From contig NZ_QTJU01000001.1 in NCBI RefSeq assembly GCF_003412455.1, positions 744,001 through 808,000 on the forward strand: 64,000 bases of DNA, read 5' to 3'. The position numbers and the translations under genes are program-made. The notes under the pieces are model-generated. The model ran no database searches. It had not been told where the DNA came from and saw nothing but the letters and a program-made list of their open reading frames with translations. The DNA is from Deminuibacter soli. Lineage in GTDB: Bacteria; Bacteroidota; Bacteroidia; Chitinophagales; Chitinophagaceae. Of the stretch, positions 9,329 to 19,175 are shown piece after piece (position 1 is the stretch's first letter; the number at the start of each line of letters is the position of its first letter).

Positions 9329-9880
9329 TTAGTGTTTCGCAGCAAGGCGTTCGCTCAGCCATAAAAACTCCGCAGTAAATGTGTCGATGGAACCGGTAAA
9401 GCTCTCGTCAACCAGTTTGCCGTCGGCAGCGAATTTTTGTTCAACCTGCGGCACTATCAACATATAAGGACTGGCAATACCAAATAAAGCGTTGATCAGC
9501 AGTTGCAATTGCTGGCTGGCGCGCATACCGCCCATTGGGCCAACCGAAGCGGTAACAATACCAAAGGTTTTGTGTACCTGCTTAGGAAAATGGTCAAACA
9601 GGTTTTTCATGGCCGGTGTGTAGCTGCCATTGAATTCGGGGGTTACAATAATAAACGCATCAGCTGCAAACATGCGGTGCGCAAGGTCTTTCAGGTTATC
9701 GGGTGCTTTATCGGGCGATACAAACACATGCTGTAACGCGGCGGGAATTTCATGCTCGCGCACGTCGATTAAGCCGATGTTGTGCTGGGTTTTCTGTGAA
9801 AAGTGCTGCTGCAGAAACAACGCAACACGGTTGGTTACGCTGGCTGCACGTGGACTACCAGATATGATTTCAATGTTCAT
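9329..9880 (-). CDS. NADPH-dependent FMN reductase family protein
   Basis: 183 residues with a flavodoxin-like fold. The FMN phosphate loop SGSPRAASVTNR follows the first strand, and PEFNGSYTPAMKNLFDHFP is the signature of the NADPH-dependent FMN/azo/chromate reductase family. The third flavin-binding stretch is TASVGPMGGMRASQQL. It is a cytoplasmic enzyme probably reducing flavin, quinone or a xenobiotic; the physiological substrate is unknown. It follows the pirin gene on the same strand, but a terminator separates them. Confidence 0.88.
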   Translation of the reverse strand: MNIEIISGSPRAASVTNRVALFLQQHFSQKTQHNIGLIDVREHEIPAALQHVFVSPDKAPDNLKDLAHRMFAADAFIIVTPEFNGSYTPAMKNLFDHFPKQVHKTFGIVTASVGPMGGMRASQQLQLLINALFGIASPYMLIVPQVEQKFAADGKLVDESFTGSIDTFTAEFLWLSERLAAKH

Positions 9881-9951
9881 ATGTATATGTTATTTACTAA
9901 TGTAAAGTTAAGTCTATCACGGTGCCGGTTAAAAACCAGCACAAATAAAAA

Positions 9952-9973
9952 AGCCGTTTGCTGTAAAACGGCT
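9952..9973 (-). terminator. Intrinsic terminator after pirin gene
   Basis: An 8-bp stem (AGCCGTTT/AAACGGCT) with a 6-nt loop is followed on the minus strand by six T residues. It lies directly downstream of the pirin stop at 9979. Confidence 0.75.
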
Positions 9974-9978
9974 GTAAA

Positions 9979-10689
9979 TTAGTGATTGATAGGTACTTCT
10001 ATTAATAAAAGTTCTGTTCCTGCCGTCACCTCCAGGCTCACTTTGTCTGTGTCCCAGAAGCCCATTGCGTCTCTTGCCTGCAGGGTTTCACCGGCTGATT
10101 GTACGGACCCGCTGATCACGAAAACAAACACGCATTTATTTACGGGGTTAAAGCTGTAATCCAGCGTTTGAGCGGTTTCATAATAGCCAAGGCCCAGTTT
10201 GGCATTCTGGTTAATCCAGCAATGCGCCGCGCCCTCTTCATTGCTTACAACGGTTTGCAGGGTGTTTTTCCGTTTTTCGGGCGGGAAATGCCTGCGCTGG
10301 TAGCGCGGGTTGATATTTTGCAGTTTGGGTTCTATCCAGATCTGTAAAAAATTCACTTCCTCGTCGCCTACATTGTGTTCTTCGTGCCGCAGGCCCGAAC
10401 CTGCACTCATAATCTGCACCCAGTCTTTCTCTACTACTTCTTCATAACCCAATGTGTCTTTGTGGCTCATTTTACCTTGCAGCATAATACTGATGATCTC
10501 CATATTGCTATGCGGATGGATGCCAAAACCGCCGCCTTTCGCTACAAAATCATCATTAAACGTGTGCAGTAAACCAAAACTCTTTTTTACCGGGTTTTGG
10601 TAAGAAGAGAAACTAAAAGAGAAATTACTTTTCAACCAGCCTATATCCTTCAGGCCCCTTGTGGAGGCCCGGTATACCACTGTTTCCAT
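9979..10689 (-). CDS. Pirin family protein (paralogue A)
   Basis: 236 residues, bicupin fold. The metal-site region is visible in the first cupin (FGIHPHSNMEIISIML, followed by SAGSGLRHEEHN), giving the His/Glu set of pirins. Known pirins act as quercetin dioxygenases or redox-sensing cofactors, and which applies is unknown. The start at 10689 (METVVYRASTRG) is chosen because it aligns with the paralogue at 11480-12196 (MKTILHKASDRG); the longer frame from 10782 has an unrelated basic extension. It belongs to a pirin-YceI-pirin cluster. Confidence 0.88.
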   Translation of the reverse strand: METVVYRASTRGLKDIGWLKSNFSFSFSSYQNPVKKSFGLLHTFNDDFVAKGGGFGIHPHSNMEIISIMLQGKMSHKDTLGYEEVVEKDWVQIMSAGSGLRHEEHNVGDEEVNFLQIWIEPKLQNINPRYQRRHFPPEKRKNTLQTVVSNEEGAAHCWINQNAKLGLGYYETAQTLDYSFNPVNKCVFVFVISGSVQSAGETLQARDAMGFWDTDKVSLEVTAGTELLLIEVPINH

Positions 10690-10909
10690 AACCTTGCTGT
10701 TTAATGGTTGCCTGTTCTGCTTTATTGGAAAGCATTTATCAAAATGCTGCTGACCCGGTTTGCCGGTTTTCCTTCGCTGCATTGCCTTTCCTTTTCACAC
10801 TTGCACGTACCTCAACCCACTACCGGCAAACCGGGCAGCATACATTCTGAACATTTAAACAAAAACAACCTGTATGGCATTGCTGCCACACATTGGGGGT
10901 AATAATGCC

Positions 10910-11434
10910 TTAAGCCTGTTTAACAACCTGTATGTTCATGCTCAGTTTTACATCGTCAGACACCATTACGCTGCCTGTTTCAGTTACTGCATGCCAGGTA
11001 AGACCATATTCTTTCCTGCTGATTTTACCAGCGATTTCAAAGCCTGCTTTCACCTGACCATAAGGGTCGGTTACAGTACCATTGTAAGTAACGTCGAGGG
11101 TAACAGGTTTGGTTACATCGCGAATGGTTAAATCGCCGGTTAATGTAAATTCGTCACCGTCTTTTTCTACTTTGGTAGAAGTGAAAGTGAGTTTTGGGAA
11201 TTTGTCGGCCGAAAAGAAATCATCAGATTTCAGGTGACCATCACGCTGTTCGTTGTTGGTGCTGATGCTGTTTACATCTGCAGAGAAATTGATTTTTGCA
11301 TCAGAAAAATCTTCTTTGTCCGATTCCAGTGTGCCTTCGAATGAATTGAAACTACCGGTTACATTGCTGATCATCAGGTGTCTTACTTTAAAAGTAACTT
11401 CTGAGTGTGCTGCATCAATTTTAAACGTTGCCAT
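10910..11434 (-). CDS. YceI family protein, cytoplasmic form
   Basis: 174 residues with the lipocalin-like YceI fold, a beta-barrel that binds long isoprenoids or similar amphiphiles. It starts FKIDAAHSEVTFKVRHL, the family hallmark (D-x-H-S-x-x-x-F), and carries the KSDDFFSADKFPKLTFTS segment. It has no signal peptide, unlike the periplasmic E. coli YceI. It sits between two pirin paralogues and is probably controlled with them by the MarR protein next door. Confidence 0.92.
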   Translation of the reverse strand: MATFKIDAAHSEVTFKVRHLMISNVTGSFNSFEGTLESDKEDFSDAKINFSADVNSISTNNEQRDGHLKSDDFFSADKFPKLTFTSTKVEKDGDEFTLTGDLTIRDVTKPVTLDVTYNGTVTDPYGQVKAGFEIAGKISRKEYGLTWHAVTETGSVMVSDDVKLSMNIQVVKQA

Positions 11435-11479
11435 GATTTTTATTTTTTTATAGGTAAATTCGTTAATAATTAAGATTGC

Positions 11480-12196
11480 TTATGCGGGCAATTGCATGGG
11501 TACATCCATCAGTAATATTTCTGCTTTTGCGCCGGCAGTGATGGTGAATGAATCTGTATCCCAGATACCCAGCGCATCGCGTTTGTTCAGTTGCTGACCG
11601 TTAACCTGTACAGACCCGTCAATTACGAACAGGTAAACGCCGTTGCCTTCTTTTTTAACCTGGTAATGCTGGGTATACCCGCCATCGAAATTGCCCAATG
11701 AAAACCAGGCATCCTGGTTAATCCAAACAGCACTGCTGTCATCGGGGGCCACAACTGTCTGCAGCTTATTTACCCTTTGGCCGGGTAAGTAGGTTTTCTG
11801 CTCATAACGCGGTTCAATCCCCTCTTGTTTAGGAAAAACCCAGATTTGAAGAAAATTAACCGGCTTATCGGCATTAGCGTTCATTTCGCTGTGTTGTATG
11901 CCGCTGCCCGCGCTCATAATCTGCACGTCGTTCGAACGGATAATGGCATGGCGGCCGGTGCTGTCTTTATGCTCAAGGTCACCGGAAAGCGGTATGCTGA
12001 TGATCTCCATGTTTGCATGCGGGTGCGGTGGAAAACCGTAACCGCCCAGCACAATATCATCGTTAAGCACGCGCAACACGCCGAAGTGAATTTTATCGGG
12101 GTTGTGATAACCTGCAAAACTGAATGAGTGCCAGCTGTCGAGCCAGCCGTGGTTGGCATGGCCCCTGTCTGATGCTTTGTGAAGAATTGTTTTCAT
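11480..12196 (-). CDS. Pirin family protein (paralogue B)
   Basis: 238 residues, homologous along its full length to the pirin at 9979. The metal-site residues are in FPPHPHANMEIISIPL and SAGSGIQHSEMN. It is the first gene after the operator at 12217-12238 and has a clear Shine-Dalgarno-like AGGAG 10 nt before ATG (12196), which is unusual in this window and suggests strong translation. YceI and the second pirin follow on the same strand. The substrate is unknown. Confidence 0.9.
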   Translation of the reverse strand: MKTILHKASDRGHANHGWLDSWHSFSFAGYHNPDKIHFGVLRVLNDDIVLGGYGFPPHPHANMEIISIPLSGDLEHKDSTGRHAIIRSNDVQIMSAGSGIQHSEMNANADKPVNFLQIWVFPKQEGIEPRYEQKTYLPGQRVNKLQTVVAPDDSSAVWINQDAWFSLGNFDGGYTQHYQVKKEGNGVYLFVIDGSVQVNGQQLNKRDALGIWDTDSFTITAGAKAEILLMDVPMQLPA

Positions 12197-12216
12197 AATT
12201 TTTCTCCTTTTTTACA

Positions 12217-12238
12217 AATAGATGTATGTACATCTATT
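12217..12238 (-). promoter_or_regulatory. MarR-type operator upstream of the pirin/YceI cluster
   Basis: Inverted repeat AATAGATGTA, two bases, TACATCTATT. It lies between the marR stop and the pirin start, 21 nt before the ATG. The core ATGTATGTACAT is identical to that in the palindrome in front of marR itself, so the same repressor probably binds both. Confidence 0.65.
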
Positions 12239-12251
12239 ATTCTAAATTTTT

Positions 12252-12704
12252 TTAGTCCTTCCTGAACTGGTCCAATAAACTGTTTAACTGCTCCAGCTTT
12301 TCGTCGTCGAGACCACAAATTTCTTCGTGCAGTTTTTCGAGCAGGTTATTGGTTGTTTCCAGCATATTGATACCTGCCTGGGTAAGTATGATAACGGTTT
12401 CCCTTTTGTCTACAGCCGATGTGCTGCGCTTTACCAGTTTCTTTACCTCTAAACGGTCTATAATCCTTGGTATATTTGAGCTGCGCTCAATTGTACGGGA
12501 TGCAATATCGCGTACGCACATATGCTCGGGATGCTTGCCTTTTAATATGCGCAGCACATTGTACTGCTCAGCTGTTAAACCGTATGCCTTTAAGCCGTCA
12601 CTGATATGGCTTTTAACCAGGTAGGCAGTGTACATGATATTTACCACTGCTTTGTGTTTTTGATTTTTGAATCCCTGGGTTTGTATGGCATTTTCTATTT
12701 TCAC
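12252..12704 (-). CDS. MarR family transcriptional regulator
   Basis: 150 residues with a winged helix-turn-helix: GLTAEQYNVLRILKG, then VRDIASRTIERSSNIPRIIDRLEVKKLVKR as recognition helix, and the wing around DKRETVIILTQAG. It is likely a dimeric repressor released by a small phenolic or oxidant ligand. The start codon is GTG at 12704, only 5 nt from a good -10-like box, so the mRNA may be leaderless. A perfect 16-bp palindrome overlaps that box, which argues for autoregulation. It probably controls the adjacent pirin/YceI cluster. Confidence 0.92.
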   Translation of the reverse strand: MKIENAIQTQGFKNQKHKAVVNIMYTAYLVKSHISDGLKAYGLTAEQYNVLRILKGKHPEHMCVRDIASRTIERSSNIPRIIDRLEVKKLVKRSTSAVDKRETVIILTQAGINMLETTNNLLEKLHEEICGLDDEKLEQLNSLLDQFRKD

Positions 12705-12708
12705 AACA

Positions 12709-12740
12709 CAAATGTATGTACATACATCTAATTTACCAAA
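12709..12740 (-). promoter_or_regulatory. marR promoter overlapped by operator palindrome
   Basis: On the minus strand there is TTTG (12737-12740), 20 nt, then TACATTTG (12709-12716), an exact match to the Bacteroidota -33/-7 consensus. The perfect palindrome ATGTATGTACATACAT (12712-12727) covers the -7 box, the classic layout for self-repression. Confidence 0.7.
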
Positions 12741-12835
12741 TTATCTTTGCCCGTACATTTTTGTAACTGTATTACAAGGAGTTGGGAACTTGTATGTGGG
12801 AGAAACATGGGAGGAATTGCAGTTGTTTGGTAAGT

Positions 12836-12863
12836 AAAAACGTTCGCCGGGGCGAACGTTTTT
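12836..12863 (-). terminator. Intrinsic terminator after the SurA-like gene
   Basis: A 12-bp stem AAAAACGTTCGC/GCGAACGTTTTT with a 4-nt loop gives five T residues on the minus strand. It lies 16 nt beyond the stop of the SurA-like gene. Confidence 0.8.
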
Positions 12864-12878
12864 AAAATATCCTTTGTG

Positions 12879-14261
12879 TTATTTCTGTGTGGTTATGTTG
12901 TTGCTTTTTTCAGCAGCCTGCAGCCATTCGCCAAGATTGCTGCATTTGTTGTAATCCGGGTCTACGTTTACATAGTACGTAGAGATGTGTTCATCAAACC
13001 ATTTCTTCATGGCTGCATCTTTTTTCTCGGCCAGGGCGCGGTTAGAAATGCGGTCGTAATCGTCTTTCATATTCTCGCGGTGCGGTGCTGTTTTATCGCG
13101 CAGGAACAGGATGCGAACAGCTTTACGGCCACGCTCGTCGGTGAATGATTGCGGCGTAGATATATCACCCGCTTTCAGGTCTTTCACAGCAGCCACCATG
13201 GCAGGGTCAAGCTGGTCGTAGGTAAGGTAGGTTGAACCATCCTGGCCCATAATAGCACCACCGCTGAATTTGCTGCCTTCGTCTTCACTTATTTTATTTA
13301 CTGCTTCACCAAACTGCATACCGCCGCTTTTTATTTTGGTGCGGATGCTGTCGAGATATGCTACACCCAGTTTCACTTCGTCATCGGTGATTGGCGGAAT
13401 GCGCAGGATGTGACGCACAACAGCATCATCCCCTGAGCGGCTAACCAGCTGAATAATATGGAAACCGAATTTTGATTTGATTACAGAAGAAATCTGCCCT
13501 TCACGCAAACGGAATGCAGTGGCCATAAACGTAGGGTCCCACATACCCTTGTCGCCGCGGTTGAGGGTGTACTGCCCGCCATTGTCTTTTGAACCCGGGT
13601 CATCTGAGTAGGTTTTTGCCATCTGCTCAAATGATTTACCGCCTGCTTCAATCTGGCGTTTGATGTCGTAGAGTTGTTTGGTTACATACTCATCCACATC
13701 TTTATTGGCTTTCGGGTAAATTACAATCTGGCTCAGTTCGAGCTGTGTTTCGTAGAACTTCAGGCTGTCTTTGGGTATTTTATCGTAATAAGTCTGTGTT
13801 TCTACAGGTGATATTTTGATGTTGTCGAGAATTTTGCGGCGCATCTGGTCGGCCAGGTTGCGTTCGCGGAACACGACGCGGAAATCTTCTTTCAGCTGGA
13901 ATACGGTTTTGCCGGCAATTTCTTCGAGTGCTTCTTTGGTGCCGAAGCGCATGATAAAACCACGTACCTGGTTATCGAGCTGGGCTTCGATTTCATCATC
14001 GCTTACGGGAAGCGAATCTTTCTGTGCCTGTAATACCAGGGCTTTCTGGATCATCTGCGATTCGATCATTTCGCAGGAAGTAACTTCCATTTTAGCATCA
14101 CCGCGTTTAATGTCGGCAATGGCATTGTCGATATCAGATTTCAGGATGATTTTGTCGCCGACCTGCGCCACAATTTTGTCGGCTACAATTTTCTGTGTCT
14201 GGGCATGCACTCCCAGGGAAGCAGCTACCAGCACTATAAACAGTGAAGTTTTTACACGCAT
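12879..14261 (-). CDS. SurA-like periplasmic peptidyl-prolyl isomerase/chaperone
   Basis: 460 residues. A cleavable signal peptide (MRVKTSLFIVLVAASLGVHAQ) is followed by a SurA N-terminal chaperone domain (IVAQVGDKIILKSDIDNAI) and two parvulin/PpiC rotamase domains. The first lies around residues 180-280 (KTYSDDPGSKDNGGQYTLNRG, FHIIQLVSR) and the second around 280-390. It escorts outer-membrane proteins through the periplasm. The layout matches SurA, though the C-terminal helix differs and direct orthology is not shown. It is monocistronic, with its own promoter and terminator. Confidence 0.9.
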   Translation of the reverse strand: MRVKTSLFIVLVAASLGVHAQTQKIVADKIVAQVGDKIILKSDIDNAIADIKRGDAKMEVTSCEMIESQMIQKALVLQAQKDSLPVSDDEIEAQLDNQVRGFIMRFGTKEALEEIAGKTVFQLKEDFRVVFRERNLADQMRRKILDNIKISPVETQTYYDKIPKDSLKFYETQLELSQIVIYPKANKDVDEYVTKQLYDIKRQIEAGGKSFEQMAKTYSDDPGSKDNGGQYTLNRGDKGMWDPTFMATAFRLREGQISSVIKSKFGFHIIQLVSRSGDDAVVRHILRIPPITDDEVKLGVAYLDSIRTKIKSGGMQFGEAVNKISEDEGSKFSGGAIMGQDGSTYLTYDQLDPAMVAAVKDLKAGDISTPQSFTDERGRKAVRILFLRDKTAPHRENMKDDYDRISNRALAEKKDAAMKKWFDEHISTYYVNVDPDYNKCSNLGEWLQAAEKSNNITTQK

Positions 14262-14277
14262 AGAACGGAAATTGATT

Positions 14278-14285
14278 CAAAAATA
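14278..14285 (-). promoter_or_regulatory. Candidate -7 box for the SurA-like gene
   Basis: TATTTTTG on the minus strand matches the Bacteroidota TAnnTTTG box and lies 17 nt before the ATG, implying a leader of about 12 nt. No good TTTG -33 box is seen at the expected spacing. Confidence 0.4.
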
Positions 14286-14390
14286 ACTGATTGCCCGTTG
14301 TTTTAACAGCTTTAAAGGGTTTTTAACAAAGCATTGTTCTGAGTATGAAACCCTTGCGGCAGGTGATGTTGTTTGCGGGTTAGCGAAAGC

Positions 14391-14417
14391 AAAAAGGCCG
14401 CCCGCTGCGGGACGGCC
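14391..14417 (-). terminator. Intrinsic terminator after infB
   Basis: A GC-rich stem (GGCCG, one-base bulge, CCC/GGG, CGGCC) is followed on the minus strand by TTTTT. It lies 25 nt downstream of the infB stop and closes the rimP-nusA-infB transcript. Confidence 0.75.
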
Positions 14418-14441
14418 CTTGTGTATCTTACAGATGCTTAA

Positions 14442-17400
14442 TTACAATGTACGTTTCACTTCTTCTTCTTCGAAGGCTTCTACTACGTCGCCCACTTTGA
14501 GGTCGTTGAAGTTTTTGATGGTTAAACCACATTCGTAACCTGCAGCCACTTCTTTCATATCATCTTTGAAGCGTTTCAGGCTGCCCAGTTCAGCATGTTG
14601 TCCTTCACCTTTGGGGTATTCAACGATACCGTCGCGGATGATACGGATTTTATTGTTACGGGCAATTTTGCCGTCGAGCACATAACAACCTGCCACTGTA
14701 GCTTTGTCGAATTTGTACACTTCGCGTACTTCCACATTCGCCACAATTTTTTCCTGGATCTTCGGTTCGAGCATGCCTTCCATCGCGCTCTTCACTTCTT
14801 CGATAGCCTGGTAGATGATGGAGTACAGTTTAATCTGCACGCCTTCTGTTTCTGCGAGCCTGTTAGCCTGCATGCTTGGGCGAACGTTAAAGCCGATAAC
14901 GATGGCATCAGATGCGGTTGCGAGCAGCACATCACTTTCAGAGATCTGGCCAACCGCCTTGTGTACTACGCGTACGGCGATTTCTTCGGTACTGAGTTTC
15001 TGCAGTGAATCGCTCAGGGCTTCTACAGAACCGTCCACGTCACCTTTGATGATGATGTTGAGTTCTTTAAAGTTACCCAGGGCCAGGCGACGACCGATTT
15101 CATCGAGGGTGATGTGTTTGCGGGCGCGTAAGCCTTGTTCGCGTAATATCTGTGCGCGTTTGTTGGCGATTTCTTTGGCTTCAGATTCATCGGTGAACAC
15201 CTTGAATTTCTCACCTGCCTGCGGAGCGCCGTTCAAACCCAGGATTTGTACGGGTGTGCTTGGCGCAACCTCGTCAACACGCTGGTTACGTTCGTTGAAC
15301 ATGGCTTTGATGCGGCCAAAGTATTGACCGGAAACCATCAGATCGCCCTGTTTGAGTGTACCATTCTGAACCAGCACGGTGGCTACATAACCGCGGCCTT
15401 TATCGAGCGAGGCTTCGATGATGGTACCGGAAGCTTCCCTGTTGGGGTTGGCTTTCAGGTTAAGCAGTTCTGATTCCAGCGCAATTTTTTCGAGCAGCAG
15501 ATCTACATTCAAACCCTGTTTGGCAGAAAGCTGCTGGCTCTGGTATTTACCGCCCCATTCTTCTACCAGAATGTTCATCTGCGACAACTGTTCGTAAATT
15601 TTCTGTGCGTTGGCACCGTCTTTATCGATTTTGTTGATCGCGAAGATCATCGGCAGCTGGGCGGCCTGTGCGTGGCTGATGGCTTCTTTTGTCTGGGGCA
15701 TCACCGCATCGTCGGCAGCGACTACGATAACCGCAACGTCGGCTGCTTTGGCACCACGTGCACGCATCGCGGTAAACGCTTCGTGACCGGGTGTATCGAG
15801 GAAGGTGATTTTTTTCTCGTTGGCAGTGGTTACCTGGTAGGCGCCGATGTGCTGGGTGATACCACCTGCTTCACCCGCTACCACGTTGGCACTGCGGATA
15901 TAGTCGAGCAAAGATGTTTTACCGTGGTCAACGTGACCCATGATGGTAACAACCGGTGCGCGTGGCAGCTGGTTTTCTTCGCTGTCTTCTTCTTCTACGT
16001 CGTCTTCTTCAACATCGTCGAGGCCCATGAATTCAACTTCGTAACCGAACTCGCCGGCTACCAGTTCAATTACTTCGGCGTCGAGACGCTGGTTGATAGA
16101 CACCATGATACCGAGGCTCATACATTTGCTGATAACTTCTGCGAAGCTCACATCCATTAAGTTGGCGAGCTCACTTACGGTAACAAATTCTGTTACCTGC
16201 AGTTTGTTATCATCGTTGCCTTCGCCCATGGCTTCGGCAGCTTCTTCGCGTTTTGCACGGCGGTATTTGGCTTTCAGGCTTTTACCACGGCCGCTGGCGC
16301 CAGCCAGTTTGGCCTGTGTTTGCCTGATTTTTTCCTGGATCTCCTTCTGGTTGATTTCTTTTTCTTCGCGGCGTTCACCTGGTTTGGTAACGGTAGGACG
16401 GTTAGGCCTGTTGGCATTACCGGGACGGTTATTACCCTGTCCGCTGCGGTTGGTGCTGTTGTTGCCACCACGGTTGAAACCACCCTGGCCTCCCTGGCCC
16501 TGGTGACCACCATGCTGACCTGGGCCGCCATGACCGCCCTGGTGCTGGCCACCGCCCGGCCTGTTCTGGCCCGGGGCGCCGCCACCGCGGTTAAAGTTGC
16601 CACCACCCTGCTGACCACCGGGACGCTGCTGGTTTCCGCCACCGCCCTGGTGCTGCTGGGTATTGTCGCCTTTTTTATCGATCGGAATGCGTTTGCGTTT
16701 GCGTTTTTCATCACGGTCGCGCGGTGCAACCTTAGGACGCGTATCGTTGTCGACCGGCAATTCAATTTTGCCGAGTATTTTAGGACCTTCTATTTTCTCT
16801 GCTTTGATATTTTCAATGCGTACTTCATCGTGTTCAGCAGCATCGGCTGTTGGGGCCGTAGTGTTGGCAACGGGTGCATGTACTGTTGGTGCGGTAACAG
16901 GCGGTTGTTCGCGCTGTACCTGCGGCGTGGCAACGGGTTGTTGCGGCTGCTGTTTGGGGGCTTCCTGTTTTTCGGCAACAGGAGGTGTTTGCTGAACCTG
17001 CTGCGGTTGTTCCGCAACAACTGGTTTTTCAGCAACGGGTGCGGGTTTGGTTTCCTGCACAGGAGCGGCTGGCGCTTCTTCTTTTTTCACAACCGGTTTT
17101 TCTTCCTCTTCGGTACGTTTCTCTACTTTTTTAGGACGGGTAGAAGAATCGATGGCCGACAGGTCGATTTTATCGAGGATTTTAGGACCTGCGATTTCTG
17201 GAGCCTGCACTTTTACAATGGCAGGTTCTTTTTCTGCTTCAACCTGTACAGGCTTCGGTTCAGGCTGGGCAACTGGTTCCTGTGCAACAGGCGCAACGGG
17301 TGTTACGGGCTGCTGTGCCACAGGTTTGGGTTCTTCTGCCACAACGGGTGGCGGAGGCGGTGTTTCCTTTACAGGAGAAGGTGGAGCCTGCTCTTCTGCG

Positions 17401-17723
17401 GGCTGTTCAGCTTTTTCGGTCTTCTCTTCTTTCACCACCACTTTCTTTTCATCTTTCCTGAAGACCTGTTCTTCTTCTTCTTTTTTGCGTTTTTCGCCCT
17501 GCATTCCCTTGGGAATTTCGATAAGATCGGCCTTGTTCTTGGCCACCTTATCGCCCTGAAATTCCTGTTGCAAAGCGCGGTACATAGGTTCGCTGAGCTT
17601 TGCAGTAGACTTCAGATCGTCTCTGTTAAATCCTTTGCCAACAAGGAATTCAACCAGGGTATCCTGGCCAACATTGAACTCCTTGGCAGCAGCCAACACT
17701 CTAGGTAATTTCAATTCAGACAT
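14442..17723 (-). CDS. infB: Translation initiation factor IF-2 with a very long low-complexity N-terminus
   Basis: 1093 residues. IF2 delivers initiator tRNA to the 30S subunit and drives subunit joining with GTP. An IF2-N-like domain opens the protein ([18 protein letters not shown]). Residues about 60-310 are Pro/Glu/Ala/Val-rich and about 340-450 are Gly/Gln/Asn-rich and basic ([19 protein letters not shown]). The GTPase begins near 590 (GHVDHGKT), with DTPGHEAF near 640 and NKID near 694, then the beta-barrel and C-terminal domains. The disordered region makes it longer than E. coli IF2 (890 aa). It is last in the rimP-nusA-infB operon. Confidence 0.97.
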   Translation of the reverse strand: MSELKLPRVLAAAKEFNVGQDTLVEFLVGKGFNRDDLKSTAKLSEPMYRALQQEFQGDKVAKNKADLIEIPKGMQGEKRKKEEEEQVFRKDEKKVVVKEEKTEKAEQPAEEQAPPSPVKETPPPPPVVAEEPKPVAQQPVTPVAPVAQEPVAQPEPKPVQVEAEKEPAIVKVQAPEIAGPKILDKIDLSAIDSSTRPKKVEKRTEEEEKPVVKKEEAPAAPVQETKPAPVAEKPVVAEQPQQVQQTPPVAEKQEAPKQQPQQPVATPQVQREQPPVTAPTVHAPVANTTAPTADAAEHDEVRIENIKAEKIEGPKILGKIELPVDNDTRPKVAPRDRDEKRKRKRIPIDKKGDNTQQHQGGGGNQQRPGGQQGGGNFNRGGGAPGQNRPGGGQHQGGHGGPGQHGGHQGQGGQGGFNRGGNNSTNRSGQGNNRPGNANRPNRPTVTKPGERREEKEINQKEIQEKIRQTQAKLAGASGRGKSLKAKYRRAKREEAAEAMGEGNDDNKLQVTEFVTVSELANLMDVSFAEVISKCMSLGIMVSINQRLDAEVIELVAGEFGYEVEFMGLDDVEEDDVEEEDSEENQLPRAPVVTIMGHVDHGKTSLLDYIRSANVVAGEAGGITQHIGAYQVTTANEKKITFLDTPGHEAFTAMRARGAKAADVAVIVVAADDAVMPQTKEAISHAQAAQLPMIFAINKIDKDGANAQKIYEQLSQMNILVEEWGGKYQSQQLSAKQGLNVDLLLEKIALESELLNLKANPNREASGTIIEASLDKGRGYVATVLVQNGTLKQGDLMVSGQYFGRIKAMFNERNQRVDEVAPSTPVQILGLNGAPQAGEKFKVFTDESEAKEIANKRAQILREQGLRARKHITLDEIGRRLALGNFKELNIIIKGDVDGSVEALSDSLQKLSTEEIAVRVVHKAVGQISESDVLLATASDAIVIGFNVRPSMQANRLAETEGVQIKLYSIIYQAIEEVKSAMEGMLEPKIQEKIVANVEVREVYKFDKATVAGCYVLDGKIARNNKIRIIRDGIVEYPKGEGQHAELGSLKRFKDDMKEVAAGYECGLTIKNFNDLKVGDVVEAFEEEEVKRTL

Positions 17724-17742
17724 TCAGTACTTTTTATGATAG

Positions 17743-17761
17743 GGTTCCCGATGCGGGAACC
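17743..17761 (-). other. Stem-loop in the nusA-infB spacer
   Basis: An 8-bp stem GGTTCCCG/CGGGAACC with a 3-nt loop sits 20 nt upstream of the infB start. No T-run follows directly, so it is not a clear terminator. It may be an RNA processing or stability element. The rest of the 139-nt spacer shows no gene. Confidence 0.35.
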
Positions 17762-17862
17762 ACGGATTCTGATTCAGTCAACGGTCATGAGCCATTGCGC
17801 CATGAAGCCTGTGACAAGATACGGGTGACGTATTGCGGCTGTATGACTGATGACTGACCAGA

Positions 17863-19110
17863 CTATTCTTTTTCAAATTCTTCTTTCAAGATCCTTCTCA
17901 ACTCAGCGATGGTTTCTTTTTCAAGATCGGTACGCCTTTCGAGTTCTTCTGTTGTGAGTTCAAGCACGCTGCGGGCGGTATCGCAACCAACGCGTTTGAG
18001 CTCTTCGATAATCCAGGGTTCGATTTCGTCTGTAAATTCTTCCAGGTCGATATCGAACTCTTCTTCTTCTCCTTCGCTTTCGCGGAACACATCAATGTCT
18101 AAACCAGTCAACTCACATGCCAGTTTAATATTCACCCCGCGGCGGCCAATTGCCAGTGAAACCTGGTCGGCTTTAAGGTAAACGTCAGCATGTTTGCGCT
18201 CGGTATCGAGTTCCATGTAGCTGATTTTGGCAGGAGTAAGGGAGCGCTGAATCAATAACTGCACATTGGCGGTGTAGTTGATAACATCGATATTTTCGTT
18301 TTTCAGTTCACGAACAATACCATGGATACGGCTGCCTTTCATACCAACGCAGGCACCTACGGGATCGATGCGGTCATCAAAACTTTCCACGGCCACTTTG
18401 GCTCTTTCGCCGGGTTCGCGAACGATTTTGCGGATTGTAATGAGGCCATCAAAAATCTCAGGAACCTCAATTTCCAGCAATTTAGCCAGAAATTCGGGAC
18501 TTGTGCGACTAAGAATGATTACAGGCGTATTATTTTTCATATCAACCCTGCGAACCACCGCACGAACGTTCTCTCCTTTCTTGAAATAATCCTGCGGGAT
18601 CTGTTCACTTTTGGGGAGAATGAGTTCATTGTTTTCCTCGTCGAGCAGCAGCACTTCTTTTTTCCAAACCTGGTAAACTTCTGCGCTGATGATATCGCCG
18701 ATACGATCACTGTATTTTTTAACCAACACATTCTTTTTCAGGTCGCTGATACGGCTGGCCAGTGTTTGTTTGGCAGCCAGGATGGCGCGGCGTCCGAAGT
18801 CGAGAATGTCTACTTCCTGGTAAATTTCTTCGCCCACTTCAAAGTCGGGCTCAATTTTAACGGCATCACTATAGGCTATTTCGGCCAAAGGATCCATCAC
18901 TTCTCCATCTTCCACGATCATCCTGCGGCGGATGATTTCCAGGTCACCTTTTTCAGCATTTACAATTACATCGAAGTTATCGTCGCTACCGAATTTTTTA
19001 CGGAGCAAGGTTTTAAAAACATCTTCCACCACTTTCATCATGGTGGGGCGGTCTATATTTTCTGCATCTTTAAAATCCTGGAATGCTTCGATCAGGTTAA
19101 TACTTGCCAT
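17863..19110 (-). CDS. nusA: Transcription termination/antitermination factor NusA
   Basis: 415 residues. NusA binds RNA polymerase and nascent RNA to modulate pausing, termination and antitermination. Domains in order are the NusA N-terminal domain (about 1-120, with a VVEDVFKTLLRKKFG segment), S1 (around 130-195; GDIISAEVYQVWKK), KH1 (IRKIVREPGERAKVAVESFDDRIDPVGACVGMKGSRI) and KH2 (VSLAIGRRGVNIKLACELTG), then an acidic helical tail. It lacks the two long acidic repeats of E. coli NusA, as is usual outside Proteobacteria. It lies between rimP and infB. Confidence 0.96.
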   Translation of the reverse strand: MASINLIEAFQDFKDAENIDRPTMMKVVEDVFKTLLRKKFGSDDNFDVIVNAEKGDLEIIRRRMIVEDGEVMDPLAEIAYSDAVKIEPDFEVGEEIYQEVDILDFGRRAILAAKQTLASRISDLKKNVLVKKYSDRIGDIISAEVYQVWKKEVLLLDEENNELILPKSEQIPQDYFKKGENVRAVVRRVDMKNNTPVIILSRTSPEFLAKLLEIEVPEIFDGLITIRKIVREPGERAKVAVESFDDRIDPVGACVGMKGSRIHGIVRELKNENIDVINYTANVQLLIQRSLTPAKISYMELDTERKHADVYLKADQVSLAIGRRGVNIKLACELTGLDIDVFRESEGEEEEFDIDLEEFTDEIEPWIIEELKRVGCDTARSVLELTTEELERRTDLEKETIAELRRILKEEFEKE

Positions 19111-19175
19111 AGCATGAGTTTTAATACCTTGCGCGCCGGAAGCCGGGTGTGTAGCCGTTTCCCGGGCGCTGAGAG

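Noticed and set aside
16320-17708. 462-codon frame on the plus strand opposite infB
   Set aside because: It mirrors the low-complexity N-terminus of infB, giving Phe/Arg/Cys-rich nonsense protein. The minus-strand frame encodes recognisable IF2.
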